Part shown: positions 25,621-34,799 of the stretch, in pieces
Position numbering within the stretch: the first letter of the stretch is position 1
Layout: the number at the start of each line of letters is the position of its first letter
Assembly: GCA_028708845.1 (NCBI GenBank)
Contig: JAQVXZ010000010.1
Location: 1-64,000 of the forward strand
Source: Bacteroidales bacterium
GTDB lineage: Bacteria > Bacteroidota > Bacteroidia > Bacteroidales > P3
DNA length: 64,000 nucleotides
Direction of reading: 5' to 3'
The notes under the pieces: generated by a model
Databases searched by the model: none
The model's input: the letters and a program-made list of their open reading frames with translations, nothing else
What the model was told of the DNA's origin: nothing
Translations under genes and position numbers: made by a program

Positions 25621-26877
25621 CTAAGCCTCTAAAATCTCTTTTCCCTTATACAAATAAGAAAGACCCAATCCAAGAATCATCAAAAGACTACCAATAATAA
25701 ACGCATAAAACCCTGCACTCTCTGGATAATTGTCTTTCATAAAAGCAACAATCTGAGGACCTATAATACCCCCAACACCCCAGGCAGTAAGAATTGCACC
25801 ATATATTGCAGGCATAAGCTTCTTGCCGTAGGCATCATTAATAAGCGAAGGCATAATACCGAAGCCTCCTCCATAGCAAAGCAAAATAATGCAGACAAAA
25901 ATAACGAATAAGACTGGATGAGATATAAATATTAACCCTATAAAGATAATAGCTTGTAGAGCAAGTAAGATTCTAAAAGTTGTTATCCTACCTATTTTAT
26001 CGGAAACACCACCCCAAAAGAAACGACCCAAGCCATTAAAGACCGAACTAATAGCAATAAGACTAGCACCAGAAACTGATAAAGAAGCAATAAGCTTAGG
26101 GTCAGAAAAATCAGTAGAAGAAGGCATCCTTAGTTTTAGAATATCTTGCAAGAGGGGCGATTGGAAAGAAATGAAAATCATACCCGCTACAATATTAATC
26201 ATAAAAACTAGCCAAAGAACAGTAAATGACCTTGAGAAAATAAACTTATAAGGAGAAGAATCTAAAGAAGATTTTGCATTCCTTACTTCCTTTTCAGAAG
26301 GAGGCAACTTAAGGAAAAAAGCCGAAAAAGGCAGTAAGACAATCAAAGTAAGACCTATATATAAGAACGTTTTGCTTAAATCATAGTTAGAAAGACACAA
26401 GAAAAGCGGAGCTAAAAGCTTAGACATAACCAATGCACCCAATCCAAAACCCATAACAACCATACCAGTTGCAAGCCCTTGTTTTTCTGTAAACCACCTC
26501 GAAACAGTAGCAACCGGCACAACATAAGCCAGCCCTAAACCAGAGCCCCCTATTAGCCCGAAAGACAAATACAAAAGCCACAAAGACTGCGAATAAATAG
26601 CATAAGCAGAGCCAATATACCCCAAGGCATACAAAAAGCCTCCCATAAGAGCTAAATTTCTTGGACCATATTTTTCAATTTTATTACCACCCCAAGCAGC
26701 CATAACGCCCAACATAAAAATAGATAAACTAAACGCCCAAGCAACCTCAGCATTAGACCAGCCTGAAATTTCTGTAATAGGAGTTTGGAAGAAGCTCCAC
26801 GCATAAACCGTTCCAAGACAGAGGTGAGTAATTGTTCCCATAATGGCAATAAACCACTTCTTTTCAATCCTAATCAT
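25621..26877 (-). CDS. MFS transporter, oxalate/formate antiporter (OFA) type
   Basis: A 418-residue protein with twelve predicted membrane helices. Features of the OFA group include the N-terminal GTVYAWSFFQTPI, WSNAEVAWAFSLS, the NKIEKYGPR loop, and VVPVATVSRWFTEKQGLATG near 120-140. OFA members exchange monocarboxylates or dicarboxylates such as oxalate and formate; the actual substrate here is not determinable by eye, and lactate or pyruvate are alternatives. The gene stands alone with its own promoter. Confidence 0.88.
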   Translation of the reverse strand: MIRIEKKWFIAIMGTITHLCLGTVYAWSFFQTPITEISGWSNAEVAWAFSLSIFMLGVMAAWGGNKIEKYGPRNLALMGGFLYALGYIGSAYAIYSQSLWLLYLSFGLIGGSGLGLAYVVPVATVSRWFTEKQGLATGMVVMGFGLGALVMSKLLAPLFLCLSNYDLSKTFLYIGLTLIVLLPFSAFFLKLPPSEKEVRNAKSSLDSSPYKFIFSRSFTVLWLVFMINIVAGMIFISFQSPLLQDILKLRMPSSTDFSDPKLIASLSVSGASLIAISSVFNGLGRFFWGGVSDKIGRITTFRILLALQAIIFIGLIFISHPVLFVIFVCIILLCYGGGFGIMPSLINDAYGKKLMPAIYGAILTAWGVGGIIGPQIVAFMKDNYPESAGFYAFIIGSLLMILGLGLSYLYKGKEILEA

Positions 26878-26934
26878 TGCATTACCCTTTCATATTATTA
26901 CAAAAATAATAAAGAAATCCATTATTTCTTTATA

Positions 26935-26964
26935 CAAATATAGACAAAAATTTTAAGCAGCAAA
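26935..26964 (-). promoter_or_regulatory. Promoter of the OFA-type transporter
   Basis: On the minus strand TTTG (26961-26964) and TATATTTG (26935-26942) are separated by 18 bp, one short of the usual 19-21. Confidence 0.6.
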
Positions 26965-27015
26965 TAAAAATCTCTGATAATTAATCAAAAGAACATTAAT
27001 TTTCAAAACAAAAAA

Positions 27016-27441
27016 CTACTTACTAACTCTCTTTCCAATAAAACCCTTTGGAATAGTAGGCATTGTTTCAAACTTCATCTCCCTAATAGCCTGGGTCAGT
27101 TTCCTATCTGCCTTATAAGTCACCTTAGTAGCCTTCACCTTCTTAGCAGTAATATCCTTAGGATCATCGAAGCCATCACTCGTCACCCAAACCCCAAAAG
27201 TCCCAATCCCTTTAATCTTCACGCTAGCCCCCATCATAAGTTTCTCCTTAATAATCTCCGACAAAGCCGACACAGCCCCAACAACATCTCCCTGAGTCAA
27301 AGAACACCTCTGAGAAATCTCCTCAGCCAAATCATCCTCATCAAAAACCATAAACGTTTTAGGACAAGCATAAAACTTTTCCACCACCTGACCAGCAGCA
27401 TCCCTAAACTTTCTCTTCCAAATATCAAACGTTTTTCCCAT
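27016..27441 (-). CDS. HU-like histone-family DNA-binding protein (HU-HIG type)
   Basis: A 141-residue protein of the Bacteroidota histone-like group related to HU/IHF. A helical dimerisation region (about 36-70: DDLAEEISQRCSLTQGDVVGAV) is followed by the beta-arm region (MMGASVKIKGIGTFGVWVTSDG) and a lysine-rich arm. It should bend or wrap DNA. It is divergent from another nucleoid-associated gene, and the 519-bp region between them holds two kinds of short-period DNA repeats. No partner gene is on its strand. Confidence 0.85.
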   Translation of the reverse strand: MGKTFDIWKRKFRDAAGQVVEKFYACPKTFMVFDEDDLAEEISQRCSLTQGDVVGAVSALSEIIKEKLMMGASVKIKGIGTFGVWVTSDGFDDPKDITAKKVKATKVTYKADRKLTQAIREMKFETMPTIPKGFIGKRVSK

Positions 27442-27490
27442 AATCTTATATTTTTTTAATTAATACACTATCTTCCCACAAAACTACTAA

Positions 27491-27626
27491 ATTCCAATGA
27501 CATATCACCAAATTTCAACCAAAAATAACTTCATCCCAAACCCAAACAACATCATTCCAATCCCAAAAATCTTAGTTCCAATCTCCTATATCTTGACTTC
27601 CCTCTTTTCTTTCAAAGATTCCATCC
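27491..27626. repeat. 21-bp-period degenerate array (locus G), about seven units
   Basis: A TTCCAA-like word recurs with its CC pair at 27494, 27536, 27557, 27578, 27600 and 27621, and a weaker TTTCAA fills the slot at 27515. Steps are 21 bp, with one of 22. The units are C/A-rich on the plus strand and otherwise diverged. Confidence 0.65.
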
Positions 27627-27630
27627 CCAA

Positions 27631-27712
27631 TTCATGCCATGATACTACAAGAATCATGCCATGAATCAATCAATATCATGCCATGAAATGACCAGAATCA
27701 TGGCATGATATG
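27631..27712. repeat. Locus C: four 22-bp units of a palindrome centred on ATGCCAT
   Basis: TCATGCCATGA-like words start at 27631, 27653, 27675 and 27697, an exact 22-bp step. The first three have centre base C and the fourth has G. Linker bases also match locus B in part (ACTACAAGA after copy 1, AATCAA after copy 2), so B and C are close relatives. Confidence 0.88.
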
Positions 27713-27960
27713 AAGATTGAAACAAAGAACAAAAAGTTTGATATGTGGATTTAGGAGATTGAAAGCTAGATTAGAATTTATTCTTCTTTGTCTAAAATTG
27801 AAATTATAAAATAAGATTTCAATTTGCTTAATTAATTTTCTTATTTTTGAAAGTTATTAGTTGCAATATTTGCAATAGATTATAACTATATAAACTAATA
27901 TATCAATCAATTAGGAGTACAAACTCAAATAGATTAAGCAAAATAAAATAATAAGAAAAA

Positions 27961-29001
27961 ATGAATAATATTATTGCATCAAGAATAACGGAACTAGCAA
28001 TTCATAGGGTTGGGAATAAGTCAAGTAGTGATGAGGTTTATATATCGAAAAATAGTTGTTTGATTAATGAGGATTTGAATGAGACTTTGAGTAGCTATTT
28101 TATGTCTTCCTTTAAGTCAGAGGAGTATTATAGGTTGTTTCATGAAAAGGAACTTAATCTAAATGAGGTGTATAATTATGTTTCTGATATTTTTGATAAT
28201 CCTGATTCTCTTTATGAGGAGTCGGTTTTTCTTGCTAAGCACTTATATGAAAAGAGTGTGCATCCTAAGATTAAGGGTGGGGAGTTTTATGTTGTTTATT
28301 TCAAGGATTGTTTGGTTAATGGGGAGACTTATGATGCGGTTGGCTTATTTAAATCGGAGAATAAGGATACTTTCTTGAAGGTTTATCTCTCTGGTGGTGG
28401 GTTTGAGATTGAAAGTGAGGAGGGAATAAATATTAATAAGTTGGATAAAGGGTGTTTGATCTTTAATACGGAAAAAGAGGATGGGTATTTGGTTGCTGTG
28501 GTTGATAATACTAATAAGGGGGCTGAGGCTAAGTATTGGACTGATGACTTCCTTGGGGTGAGACCTCGTCAAGATGAATATTATAATACTCGCAATCTTC
28601 TTTCCTTATGCAAGGATTTTGTGATTAAAGAGTTGCCCAATGAGTTTGAGATGTCGAAGGCTGACCAGGCTGAGCTATTAAATAATTCTGTTAAGTTCTT
28701 TAAGGAAAACGATAGCTTTGATATGGAAGAGTTTACTAATGAAGTTATGGCTCAGGCTGAGATTATAGAAAGTTTTAATAGGTATAAGGACGATTATGAG
28801 CAGGATAGGGATATTAGTATTGCGGATAGTTTTATGATTTCTAATTCTGCGGTGAAGAAACAAGCTAGTGCATTTAAGCGTGTTATTAATTTAGACCAAA
28901 ATATTCAGATTCTAATTAAGGGTAACAGAAGTCAGATAGAACAAGGTGTTGATGAAAATGGTAGGAAGTTCTATAAGATTTATTATACAGAAGAAAGTTA
29001 A
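27961..29001 (+). CDS. Nucleoid-associated protein (NdpA/YejK family)
   Basis: A 346-residue protein of the 37-kDa nucleoid-associated family. The N-terminal region with ELAIHRVGNK, the central FYVVYFKDCLVNGETYDAVGLFKSE, and the YWTDDFLGV segment near 195 are typical of Bacteroidota members. The biochemical role is poorly known; E. coli YejK associates with the nucleoid. It is divergent from the HU-HIG gene, sharing the repeat-filled upstream region, which may mean linked control, but that is inference. The stop codon is 6 nt from the convergent TrmH-type gene. Confidence 0.85.
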   Translation: MNNIIASRITELAIHRVGNKSSSDEVYISKNSCLINEDLNETLSSYFMSSFKSEEYYRLFHEKELNLNEVYNYVSDIFDNPDSLYEESVFLAKHLYEKSVHPKIKGGEFYVVYFKDCLVNGETYDAVGLFKSENKDTFLKVYLSGGGFEIESEEGININKLDKGCLIFNTEKEDGYLVAVVDNTNKGAEAKYWTDDFLGVRPRQDEYYNTRNLLSLCKDFVIKELPNEFEMSKADQAELLNNSVKFFKENDSFDMEEFTNEVMAQAEIIESFNRYKDDYEQDRDISIADSFMISNSAVKKQASAFKRVINLDQNIQILIKGNRSQIEQGVDENGRKFYKIYYTEES

Positions 29002-29007
29002 ATAATA

Positions 29008-29757
29008 TTAGACTTCTCTTCTTTTAAATTCTGAAACAATTATTGAGGTTGCTATTGAGGCGTTGAGGCTTTCTGCTGATTGGGCTATGGAGAAGGATGG
29101 TATTGTGATTGGATGGGTGATTAAATCTCTTATGGCTGAGCTTATGCCGTGTGATTCGCTTCCTATGATGATTATTGCTTCTTTTGTTAATGCTTCTTTA
29201 TATATGTTTTTCCCTCCTTCTACAATTGTGCCATAGATTGGGTGACCTTTAGGTACTAGGGAAAGGAATTGGGATAGGTTATAATAGGTTACGTTTACTC
29301 TAAAGATTGATCCCATTGTGGATTGTATGGTTTTGGGGTTGTAGAGGTCTACTGTGTTTTCGGAACAGATTATATCTTCTATGCCAAACCAGTCTGCAAT
29401 TCTGATTATGGTGCCAAGGTTGCCTGGGTCTTTGATATTATCTAATACAAGGACTATTTTCGATTTGATGATTGGTATCTTTGCTTCTTGTCTTTTTACT
29501 ACTGCAAGTACTTGGTTGGGTGTGGAAAGGGAGGATATTCTTTTTAGGTCGTCTTCTTTTATTTCAAGTACTTTCTTTGCTCTTACTTGGTCTGGGTTAT
29601 TATATTCTTTGGTTGCACAAAGGATTTCAATTTCCTGATTGCTTATTAATAATTCATCAACCATCTTCACTCCTTCTACAATATATACTTCTTCTTCATT
29701 ACGATGCTTTGCTTGTTTATAGGATGCAATTGTTTTTATCTCTGCTTTTGAAATCAT
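29008..29757 (-). CDS. TrmH/SpoU family RNA 2'-O-methyltransferase
   Basis: A 249-residue SPOUT methyltransferase. An N-terminal substrate-binding domain (about 1-95) precedes the knotted catalytic domain with the three SPOUT motifs: LDNIKDPGNLGTIIRIADWFG near 106, IIIGSESHGIS near 198, and IPSFSIAQSAESLNASIATSI near 218-238. The target RNA (rRNA or tRNA ribose) cannot be named from the sequence. It is convergent with the nucleoid-protein gene and lies just below the ribosomal protein operon terminator. Confidence 0.92.
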   Translation of the reverse strand: MISKAEIKTIASYKQAKHRNEEEVYIVEGVKMVDELLISNQEIEILCATKEYNNPDQVRAKKVLEIKEDDLKRISSLSTPNQVLAVVKRQEAKIPIIKSKIVLVLDNIKDPGNLGTIIRIADWFGIEDIICSENTVDLYNPKTIQSTMGSIFRVNVTYYNLSQFLSLVPKGHPIYGTIVEGGKNIYKEALTKEAIIIIGSESHGISSAIRDLITHPITIPSFSIAQSAESLNASIATSIIVSEFKRREV

Positions 29758-29815
29758 ATATGTGTTTTTGCAAATTTAAGATTTTTTCTCCTACTTTAAG
29801 GTATTGAAACAAAAA

Positions 29816-29845
29816 AAGACCTTTGAATATTTCGTCAAAGGTCTT
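29816..29845 (-). terminator. Terminator of the S6-S18-L9 operon
   Basis: The stem AAGACCTTTGA pairs with TCAAAGGTCTT with an 8-nt loop and leads into a T run on the minus strand, 22 nt after the rplI stop. Confidence 0.9.
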
Positions 29846-29866
29846 AATTTAATTTTGATTAGTTGT

Positions 29867-30316
29867 TTATTCTGCAACTACTTCAAAACTTATTTCTGCT
29901 TTTAGGTCTTTATAAACTGAAATCACAGCTTTATATGTTCCTAGTGTTTTTACTGAATCGGCTAATTCAATTCTTTTTCTATCAACTTCAATTTCAAATT
30001 GAGTTTTGATAGCGTCAGCTATTTGAATTGCATTTACTGAACCAAAGATTTTTCCGTTCTCTCCTGCTTTTGCTCCTATCTTTAGTCCTTCAATTTTTGC
30101 ATATGAAGCTAAAACTGTTTCTGCATCTTTACGGATCTTTTCTTCTTTAAAGGCTCTTTGTTTAAGGTTTTCTGCAATAATCTTCTTGTTTGAAGATGTT
30201 GCAGCCATAGCATAGCCTTGTGGGATTAGGAAGTTATTACCATATCCGTCTTTTACTGTTACTATGTCATCTTTGTAACCGAGGTTACTCATATCTTGTT
30301 TTAATATAATTTCCAT
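29867..30316 (-). CDS. rplI: 50S ribosomal protein L9
   Basis: A 149-residue protein with the L9 N-terminal domain (EIILKQDMSNLGYKDDIVTVKDGYGNNFLIPQGYA), the long connecting helix and the C-terminal domain with GKIFGSVNAIQIADAI. L9 binds 23S rRNA at the base of the L1 stalk. It is the last gene of the conserved rpsF-rpsR-rplI operon, 13 nt after rpsR. Confidence 0.97.
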   Translation of the reverse strand: MEIILKQDMSNLGYKDDIVTVKDGYGNNFLIPQGYAMAATSSNKKIIAENLKQRAFKEEKIRKDAETVLASYAKIEGLKIGAKAGENGKIFGSVNAIQIADAIKTQFEIEVDRKRIELADSVKTLGTYKAVISVYKDLKAEISFEVVAE

Positions 30317-30329
30317 TGTAATCCTCCTT

Positions 30330-30596
30330 TTATTTTAATAAGTCAGCTACATAAGGCATCAAAGATAAGTGACGAGCACGTTTTACTGCTTGTGATACCT
30401 TCTTTTGATACTTATTTGATGTTCCTGTAATTCTTCTTGGAAGAAGTTTTCCTTGTTCGTTTACAAACTTTAAAAGAAAATCTGCATCTTTGTAGTCAAT
30501 GTATTTAATACCGCTCTTTTTGAAACGGCAATATTTTTTCCTTTGTGTCTCAACTGTGATCGGGGTCAAATATTTTATTTCTGTTTGATTTGCCAT
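30330..30596 (-). CDS. rpsR: 30S ribosomal protein S18
   Basis: An 88-residue small-subunit protein. The core KYCRFKKSGIKYIDYKDADFL and RRITGTSNKYQKKVSQAVKRARHLSLMPYV are diagnostic. S18 pairs with S6 on the platform of the 30S subunit. It sits between rpsF and rplI in the usual order. Confidence 0.98.
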   Translation of the reverse strand: MANQTEIKYLTPITVETQRKKYCRFKKSGIKYIDYKDADFLLKFVNEQGKLLPRRITGTSNKYQKKVSQAVKRARHLSLMPYVADLLK

Positions 30597-30618
30597 TGCT
30601 TTTTGTTTTTTAAATAAA

Positions 30619-30987
30619 TTATTCTGACTTAGCTGCTGCTGCTTCTTGTTGTTTTCTCATGCCGCCTGAACGTTTCTTTTCGTTGTAAGCTATTGCATGT
30701 TTATCCAATGAAACTGTCAAGAAACGAAGTAGTTTTTCATCACGTTTATAAGCTAATTCAAGTTTTGCAATAAGGTCTCCCTCTGCTTTGAACTCGATTA
30801 GGTAATAAAAACCTGTTGATTTCTTTTGAATAGGATAAGCTAACTTGCGCAGTCCCCAGTTGTTTTCGTAAACAATCTCAGCGCCATTATCAGTCAATAA
30901 AGTCTGATACTTTTTTACCGTTTCCTTTACCTGATCATCAGATAAAACGGGAGTCATAATGAAAACGGTTTCATACTGTCTTACCAT
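30619..30987 (-). CDS. rpsF: 30S ribosomal protein S6
   Basis: A 122-residue protein with the S6 fold landmarks: [20 protein letters not shown] at the start, [27 protein letters not shown] in the middle, and an Ala/Lys/Glu-rich tail. It is the first gene of the rpsF-rpsR-rplI operon, which has a full consensus promoter. Confidence 0.98.
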   Translation of the reverse strand: MVRQYETVFIMTPVLSDDQVKETVKKYQTLLTDNGAEIVYENNWGLRKLAYPIQKKSTGFYYLIEFKAEGDLIAKLELAYKRDEKLLRFLTVSLDKHAIAYNEKKRSGGMRKQQEAAAAKSE

Positions 30988-31042
30988 TTGGTATTTGTTT
31001 TTGGTTAATAAATAGACGATATCTCTTTTAAAAGAGTTTGCA

Positions 31043-31073
31043 AAAGTACAATTAATTTCTTTTAATACAAAAA
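31043..31073 (-). promoter_or_regulatory. Promoter of the rpsF-rpsR-rplI operon
   Basis: On the minus strand TTTG (31070-31073) and TACTTTTG (31043-31050) are 19 bp apart, an exact Bacteroidota promoter, with the rpsF start codon about 55 nt downstream. Confidence 0.82.
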
Positions 31074-31076
31074 GAA

Positions 31077-31107
31077 ATGAGAGAAAAATTCATTTCCTCT
31101 CATTTTT
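31077..31107 (-). terminator. Terminator of secA
   Basis: A 9-bp stem AAATGAGAG/CTCTCATTT has T-rich sequence after it on the minus strand, 20 nt past the secA stop. It abuts the -33 box of the next operon. Confidence 0.75.
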
Positions 31108-31126
31108 AATATTATGTATCTTAGTT

Positions 31127-34100
31127 TTATTCTGCTTTGCCGTGGCAGTTCTTGTATTTCTTTCCACTTCCACAAGGACAAGGGTCGTTTCTTCCTACCT
31201 TCTTTTCAACATGTACTGGTTGAATTTTAGGAGGAGCTGATGGGTTATCTGCCTTTAGTTCCTCACGTCCTGTTTGTAGTTTCCTATTATCTGATTGTGG
31301 TAGCTGGGTTTCCTTTACTGCCTTTTCTTCAAGAGGAAGGCTTGCACGGCAAAGGAAAGATGTTATCTCTCTATTGATTTCACTAATCATCTTTTCAAAT
31401 AAACCAAAAGACTCAAGCTTATAAATTAATAGTGGATCCTTTTGCTCATAAGACGCATTTTGAACTGATTGTTTTAAATCGTCAAGATCTCTAAGGTGTT
31501 CCTTCCAAGCGTTATCAATTAAGTGAAGTGTAATACTTTTCTCAATTGATAGTCCTATTTCCTTACCATTTGTATTATATGATTTCTCAATTGGAGCAAT
31601 TGCATTCATCATTCTAACTCCATCGGTTATTGGGAATGCTATGTTTTCGTAGCGGTAGCTCTTTGCTTCGTATATGTTTTTAACATAAGGGAAGGCTTGT
31701 TGAGAGATTTTATCCATCCTAAGCTTATAGTTAGTATAAACTTCTTCGTAAAGCTGCTCTGTAAGTTGAGATTTCTTTGCGTTAAGGAATGCTCTTTCTT
31801 CTGTAATATTGCATTCCATTCCTGTTAGCTTCATAAACTCTAGTTTGAAGCCCTCGAAATCACCTGCGTTATGATATTCATTAATCATAAACTCTAATGC
31901 ATCATACATCATATTAGAAATATCTATTGCTAGCTTTTCTCCAAATAGTGCATTCTTACGTTTTGAATAAATAACCTCACGTTGATTATTCATTACGTCA
32001 TCATATTCCAAAAGACGCTTTCTTGTTCCAAAGTTATTCTCTTCAACCTTGCGTTGTGCTCTTTCGATGCTCTTTGTCATCATTGAGTGTTGGATAACTT
32101 CTCCTTCTTTAAGTCCTAGTCTATCCATTATCTTAGACATTCTGTCAGAACCAAACAAACGCATTAGGTTATCCTCAAGTGAAACAAAGAACTGTGAGCT
32201 ACCTGGGTCACCTTGACGACCAGCACGACCTCTTAACTGACGGTCAACTCTTCGTGATTCATGGCGTTCTGTTCCTATAATTGCAAGTCCACCTGCTTCC
32301 TTAACTCCTTCTTTTAGCTTAATGTCGGTACCACGACCAGCCATATTGGTTGCAATTGTAACAGTCTTTGCTCGTCCTGCCTCTGCAACAATATCAGCTT
32401 CTTTCTTATGTAATTTAGCATTAAGAACTTGATGAGGAATCTTTCTCATGGTAAGCATCTTTCCCAAAAGCTCAGATGTTTCAACAGATGTTGTTCCCAC
32501 AAGAACTGGTCTGTTGTCATTAATCAGTTTCTCAATCTCGTTAATTACTGCATTAAATTTCTCTCTCTTTGTTTTGTATATAAGGTCTTCGTTGTCTATT
32601 CTTGTAATATCACGATTGGTAGGGATTACAACAACATCCAATTTATAGATATTCCAAAGCTCGCCTGCTTCTGTTTCCGCAGTACCTGTCATACCTGCAA
32701 GCTTCTTGTACATACGGAAGTAGTTTTGTAGGGTTATTGTTGCATAGGTTTGAGTTGCAGCTTCCACCTTAACGTTTTCCTTTGCTTCAATTGCTTGATG
32801 AAGTCCGTCAGAATAACGTCTTCCATCCATTATACGTCCTGTTTGCTCATCAACAATCTTAACCTGATTATTCATTACAACATATTCAACATCTATTTCA
32901 AAAAGTGTATAAGCCTTAAGAAGTTGGTTGATTGTGTGAACTCTATCAGACTGAACTGCGTAGGATTGAAGTATCTTATCTTTCTTTTCTGCTTTTTGCG
33001 ATGGGGTTAGGTCTTGTTTTTCAAGTTCTGCTACTTCCGAGCCAACATCTGTAAGAAGATACATCTTTGGGTCTTCACCTAAGGTTGATAAATAGTCAAT
33101 TCCCTTATCGGTTAACTCAATTGAGTTTACTTTCTCGTCAATTATGAAATACAAAGGATCATCAATCTTATACATTTCCTTGTTTTGGTCTTGCATAAAC
33201 TGATTCTCTGTTTTCAAAAGAAGAGATTTCATTCCAGGCTCACTCAAAAACTTAATTAAAGCCTTATTTTTAGGAAGTCCGTGATGAGCCCTAAGAAGTA
33301 GTATTCCTCCTTCACGCTCTTGTTCCGATGTCCTTCCTTCTTGCAATAGCTTCTTTGCCTCTGCAAGTATTTGAGTTACTAATGCCCTTTGAACATTATA
33401 TAATTTTTCAATTACTGGCTTAAATCTGTCAAACTCTTGATCGTCTCCCTTTGGTGTTGGTCCAGAAATGATAAGTGGTGTTCTAGCATCATCAATCAAA
33501 ACCGAGTCAACCTCATCGACAATTGCATAATTATGTTTCCTTTGAACAATCTCATTAGGATTATTACACATATTATCTCTTAAATAGTCAAATCCAAATT
33601 CGTTATTTGTACCATAGGTTATATCTGCTTCATAAGCATGACGACGCTCTTCCGAGTTGGGTTCGTGCTTATCAATGCAATCTACTCTTAGACCATGAAA
33701 CTCAAATATCATTCCCATCCATTCCGAGTCACGCTTTGCTAAATAATCATTAACAGTTACAACGTGAACTCCTTTTCCTGAAAGAGCATTAAGGTAGAGA
33801 GGCAGGGTTGCAACAAGTGTTTTTCCTTCCCCTGTTGCCATTTCCGCAATCTTTCCTTGATGAAGAACCGCTCCACCAATAAGCTGAACATCGTAGTGAA
33901 TCATATCCCAAGTAACAGGGTTTCCGCCAGCCATCCAAGTATTATCGAAATATGCCTTATCCCCAACAATATTAACATTGTCTTTTCTTGCTGCAAGGTC
34001 TCGGTCATACTGATTTGCAGTAACCTCAATCTTTTCATTTTCTGTAAAACGCTTTGCAGTTTCTTTAACAACAGAAAAAGCCTCAGGCAAAATTTGATTT

Positions 34101-34411
34101 AATACCTCTTGGGTTGTATCGTATATCTTTGTTTCTAATTCATCTAATTCTGTGTATAAACTTTGTTTTTCATTCACAGGCATATCAAACTCCGAGTCTA
34201 ACCTTTCTCTAATTTGGGTTACTCTGTCTTCTTCTTTAGATACTGCTGATGAAATCTTGTTTTTGAACTCTTGAGTCTTCTCACGTAGCTCATCATTGGT
34301 GAGTGTTGCAATTTGAGGGTAGGCTTTTAGACAGCTTTCAAGAATTGGTTTTAATTCTTTTAAATCTCTTTGAGACTTGTTTCCGAATAATGATGCAAGA
34401 AAATTTGCCAT
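31127..34411 (-). CDS. secA: Preprotein translocase ATPase SecA
   Basis: The motor that drives unfolded proteins through SecYEG. The 1094-residue protein has Walker A in [14 protein letters not shown] near residue 190, Walker [16 protein letters not shown] near 295, helicase motif [13 protein letters not shown] near 690 and [15 protein letters not shown] near 730. The C-terminal zinc-binding SEC-C motif is complete ([14 protein letters not shown]). The length exceeds E. coli SecA (901) because of insertions in the region from about 335 to 480, which is usual in Bacteroidota. It appears monocistronic. Confidence 0.97.
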   Translation of the reverse strand: MANFLASLFGNKSQRDLKELKPILESCLKAYPQIATLTNDELREKTQEFKNKISSAVSKEEDRVTQIRERLDSEFDMPVNEKQSLYTELDELETKIYDTTQEVLNQILPEAFSVVKETAKRFTENEKIEVTANQYDRDLAARKDNVNIVGDKAYFDNTWMAGGNPVTWDMIHYDVQLIGGAVLHQGKIAEMATGEGKTLVATLPLYLNALSGKGVHVVTVNDYLAKRDSEWMGMIFEFHGLRVDCIDKHEPNSEERRHAYEADITYGTNNEFGFDYLRDNMCNNPNEIVQRKHNYAIVDEVDSVLIDDARTPLIISGPTPKGDDQEFDRFKPVIEKLYNVQRALVTQILAEAKKLLQEGRTSEQEREGGILLLRAHHGLPKNKALIKFLSEPGMKSLLLKTENQFMQDQNKEMYKIDDPLYFIIDEKVNSIELTDKGIDYLSTLGEDPKMYLLTDVGSEVAELEKQDLTPSQKAEKKDKILQSYAVQSDRVHTINQLLKAYTLFEIDVEYVVMNNQVKIVDEQTGRIMDGRRYSDGLHQAIEAKENVKVEAATQTYATITLQNYFRMYKKLAGMTGTAETEAGELWNIYKLDVVVIPTNRDITRIDNEDLIYKTKREKFNAVINEIEKLINDNRPVLVGTTSVETSELLGKMLTMRKIPHQVLNAKLHKKEADIVAEAGRAKTVTIATNMAGRGTDIKLKEGVKEAGGLAIIGTERHESRRVDRQLRGRAGRQGDPGSSQFFVSLEDNLMRLFGSDRMSKIMDRLGLKEGEVIQHSMMTKSIERAQRKVEENNFGTRKRLLEYDDVMNNQREVIYSKRKNALFGEKLAIDISNMMYDALEFMINEYHNAGDFEGFKLEFMKLTGMECNITEERAFLNAKKSQLTEQLYEEVYTNYKLRMDKISQQAFPYVKNIYEAKSYRYENIAFPITDGVRMMNAIAPIEKSYNTNGKEIGLSIEKSITLHLIDNAWKEHLRDLDDLKQSVQNASYEQKDPLLIYKLESFGLFEKMISEINREITSFLCRASLPLEEKAVKETQLPQSDNRKLQTGREELKADNPSAPPKIQPVHVEKKVGRNDPCPCGSGKKYKNCHGKAE

Positions 34412-34629
34412 TTGAATTATTTATCTATTATTTTTATCGTTAATCTATGCAAAAACTAAATGGTTATGCAAAAGAATTTATATAAATCCCCTTTGTGCAA
34501 AATCCATTCCGAGAATTACAATCTGCAAAAATAACATTTTTATTTGTTAGAACTGTCAAAAAAACAAATCAATTCATAAAAACATGTCAATTAATGAGAA
34601 AATTGCAATCAAAGGAGGTTATATTCTAA

Positions 34630-34720
34630 TGAAATCAAGAAAGAGAAAATTGAATCAAAGAAAGAATTTGCTGAAACGAAGAAAGAAAAAATTAAAACAA
34701 AGATTCGCTAAGCTGAAATG
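34630..34720. repeat. 21-bp-period array (locus F), four units plus a partial
   Basis: Units led by TGAAAT, TGAATC, TGAAAC, TAAAAC and a final TGAAAT start at 34630, 34651, 34672, 34693 and 34714, an exact 21-bp step. The shared word is TGAAACGAAGAAAG, the reverse complement of the CTTTCTTCGTTTCA-like string that flanks the 22-bp loci. Confidence 0.75.
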
Positions 34721-34730
34721 GTCAATAAAA

Positions 34731-34765
34731 AATGCCACTACACTCTAAGTATAATGGCATTCTTT
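34731..34765 (-). terminator. Terminator of nhaD
   Basis: AATGCCA-type arms at 34731 and 34754-34761 form a stem that leads into TTTTTTATT on the minus strand, about 35 nt after the nhaD stop codon. Confidence 0.8.
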
Positions 34766-34799
34766 AAAATTAGATTTATTTCTTTCTGTATAGTAAGTC

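Larger units (their letters stand above)
27442..27960. other. 519-bp divergent region between two nucleoid-protein genes
   Basis: No gene. It contains a 21-bp-period degenerate array (27491-27626) running directly into the 22-bp locus C (27631-27712), then AT-rich sequence with the small palindromic string TTGCAATATTTGCAA near 27862 that may be part of the promoter of the plus-strand gene. Confidence 0.8.
34412..34799. other. 388-bp intergenic stretch between nhaD and secA
   Basis: It holds the secA upstream region, a 21-bp-period array (34630-34720) and the nhaD terminator. An A/G-rich plus-strand open frame through the array is a by-product of the 21-bp period, which keeps frame, and I do not regard it as a gene. 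Confidence 0.75.
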
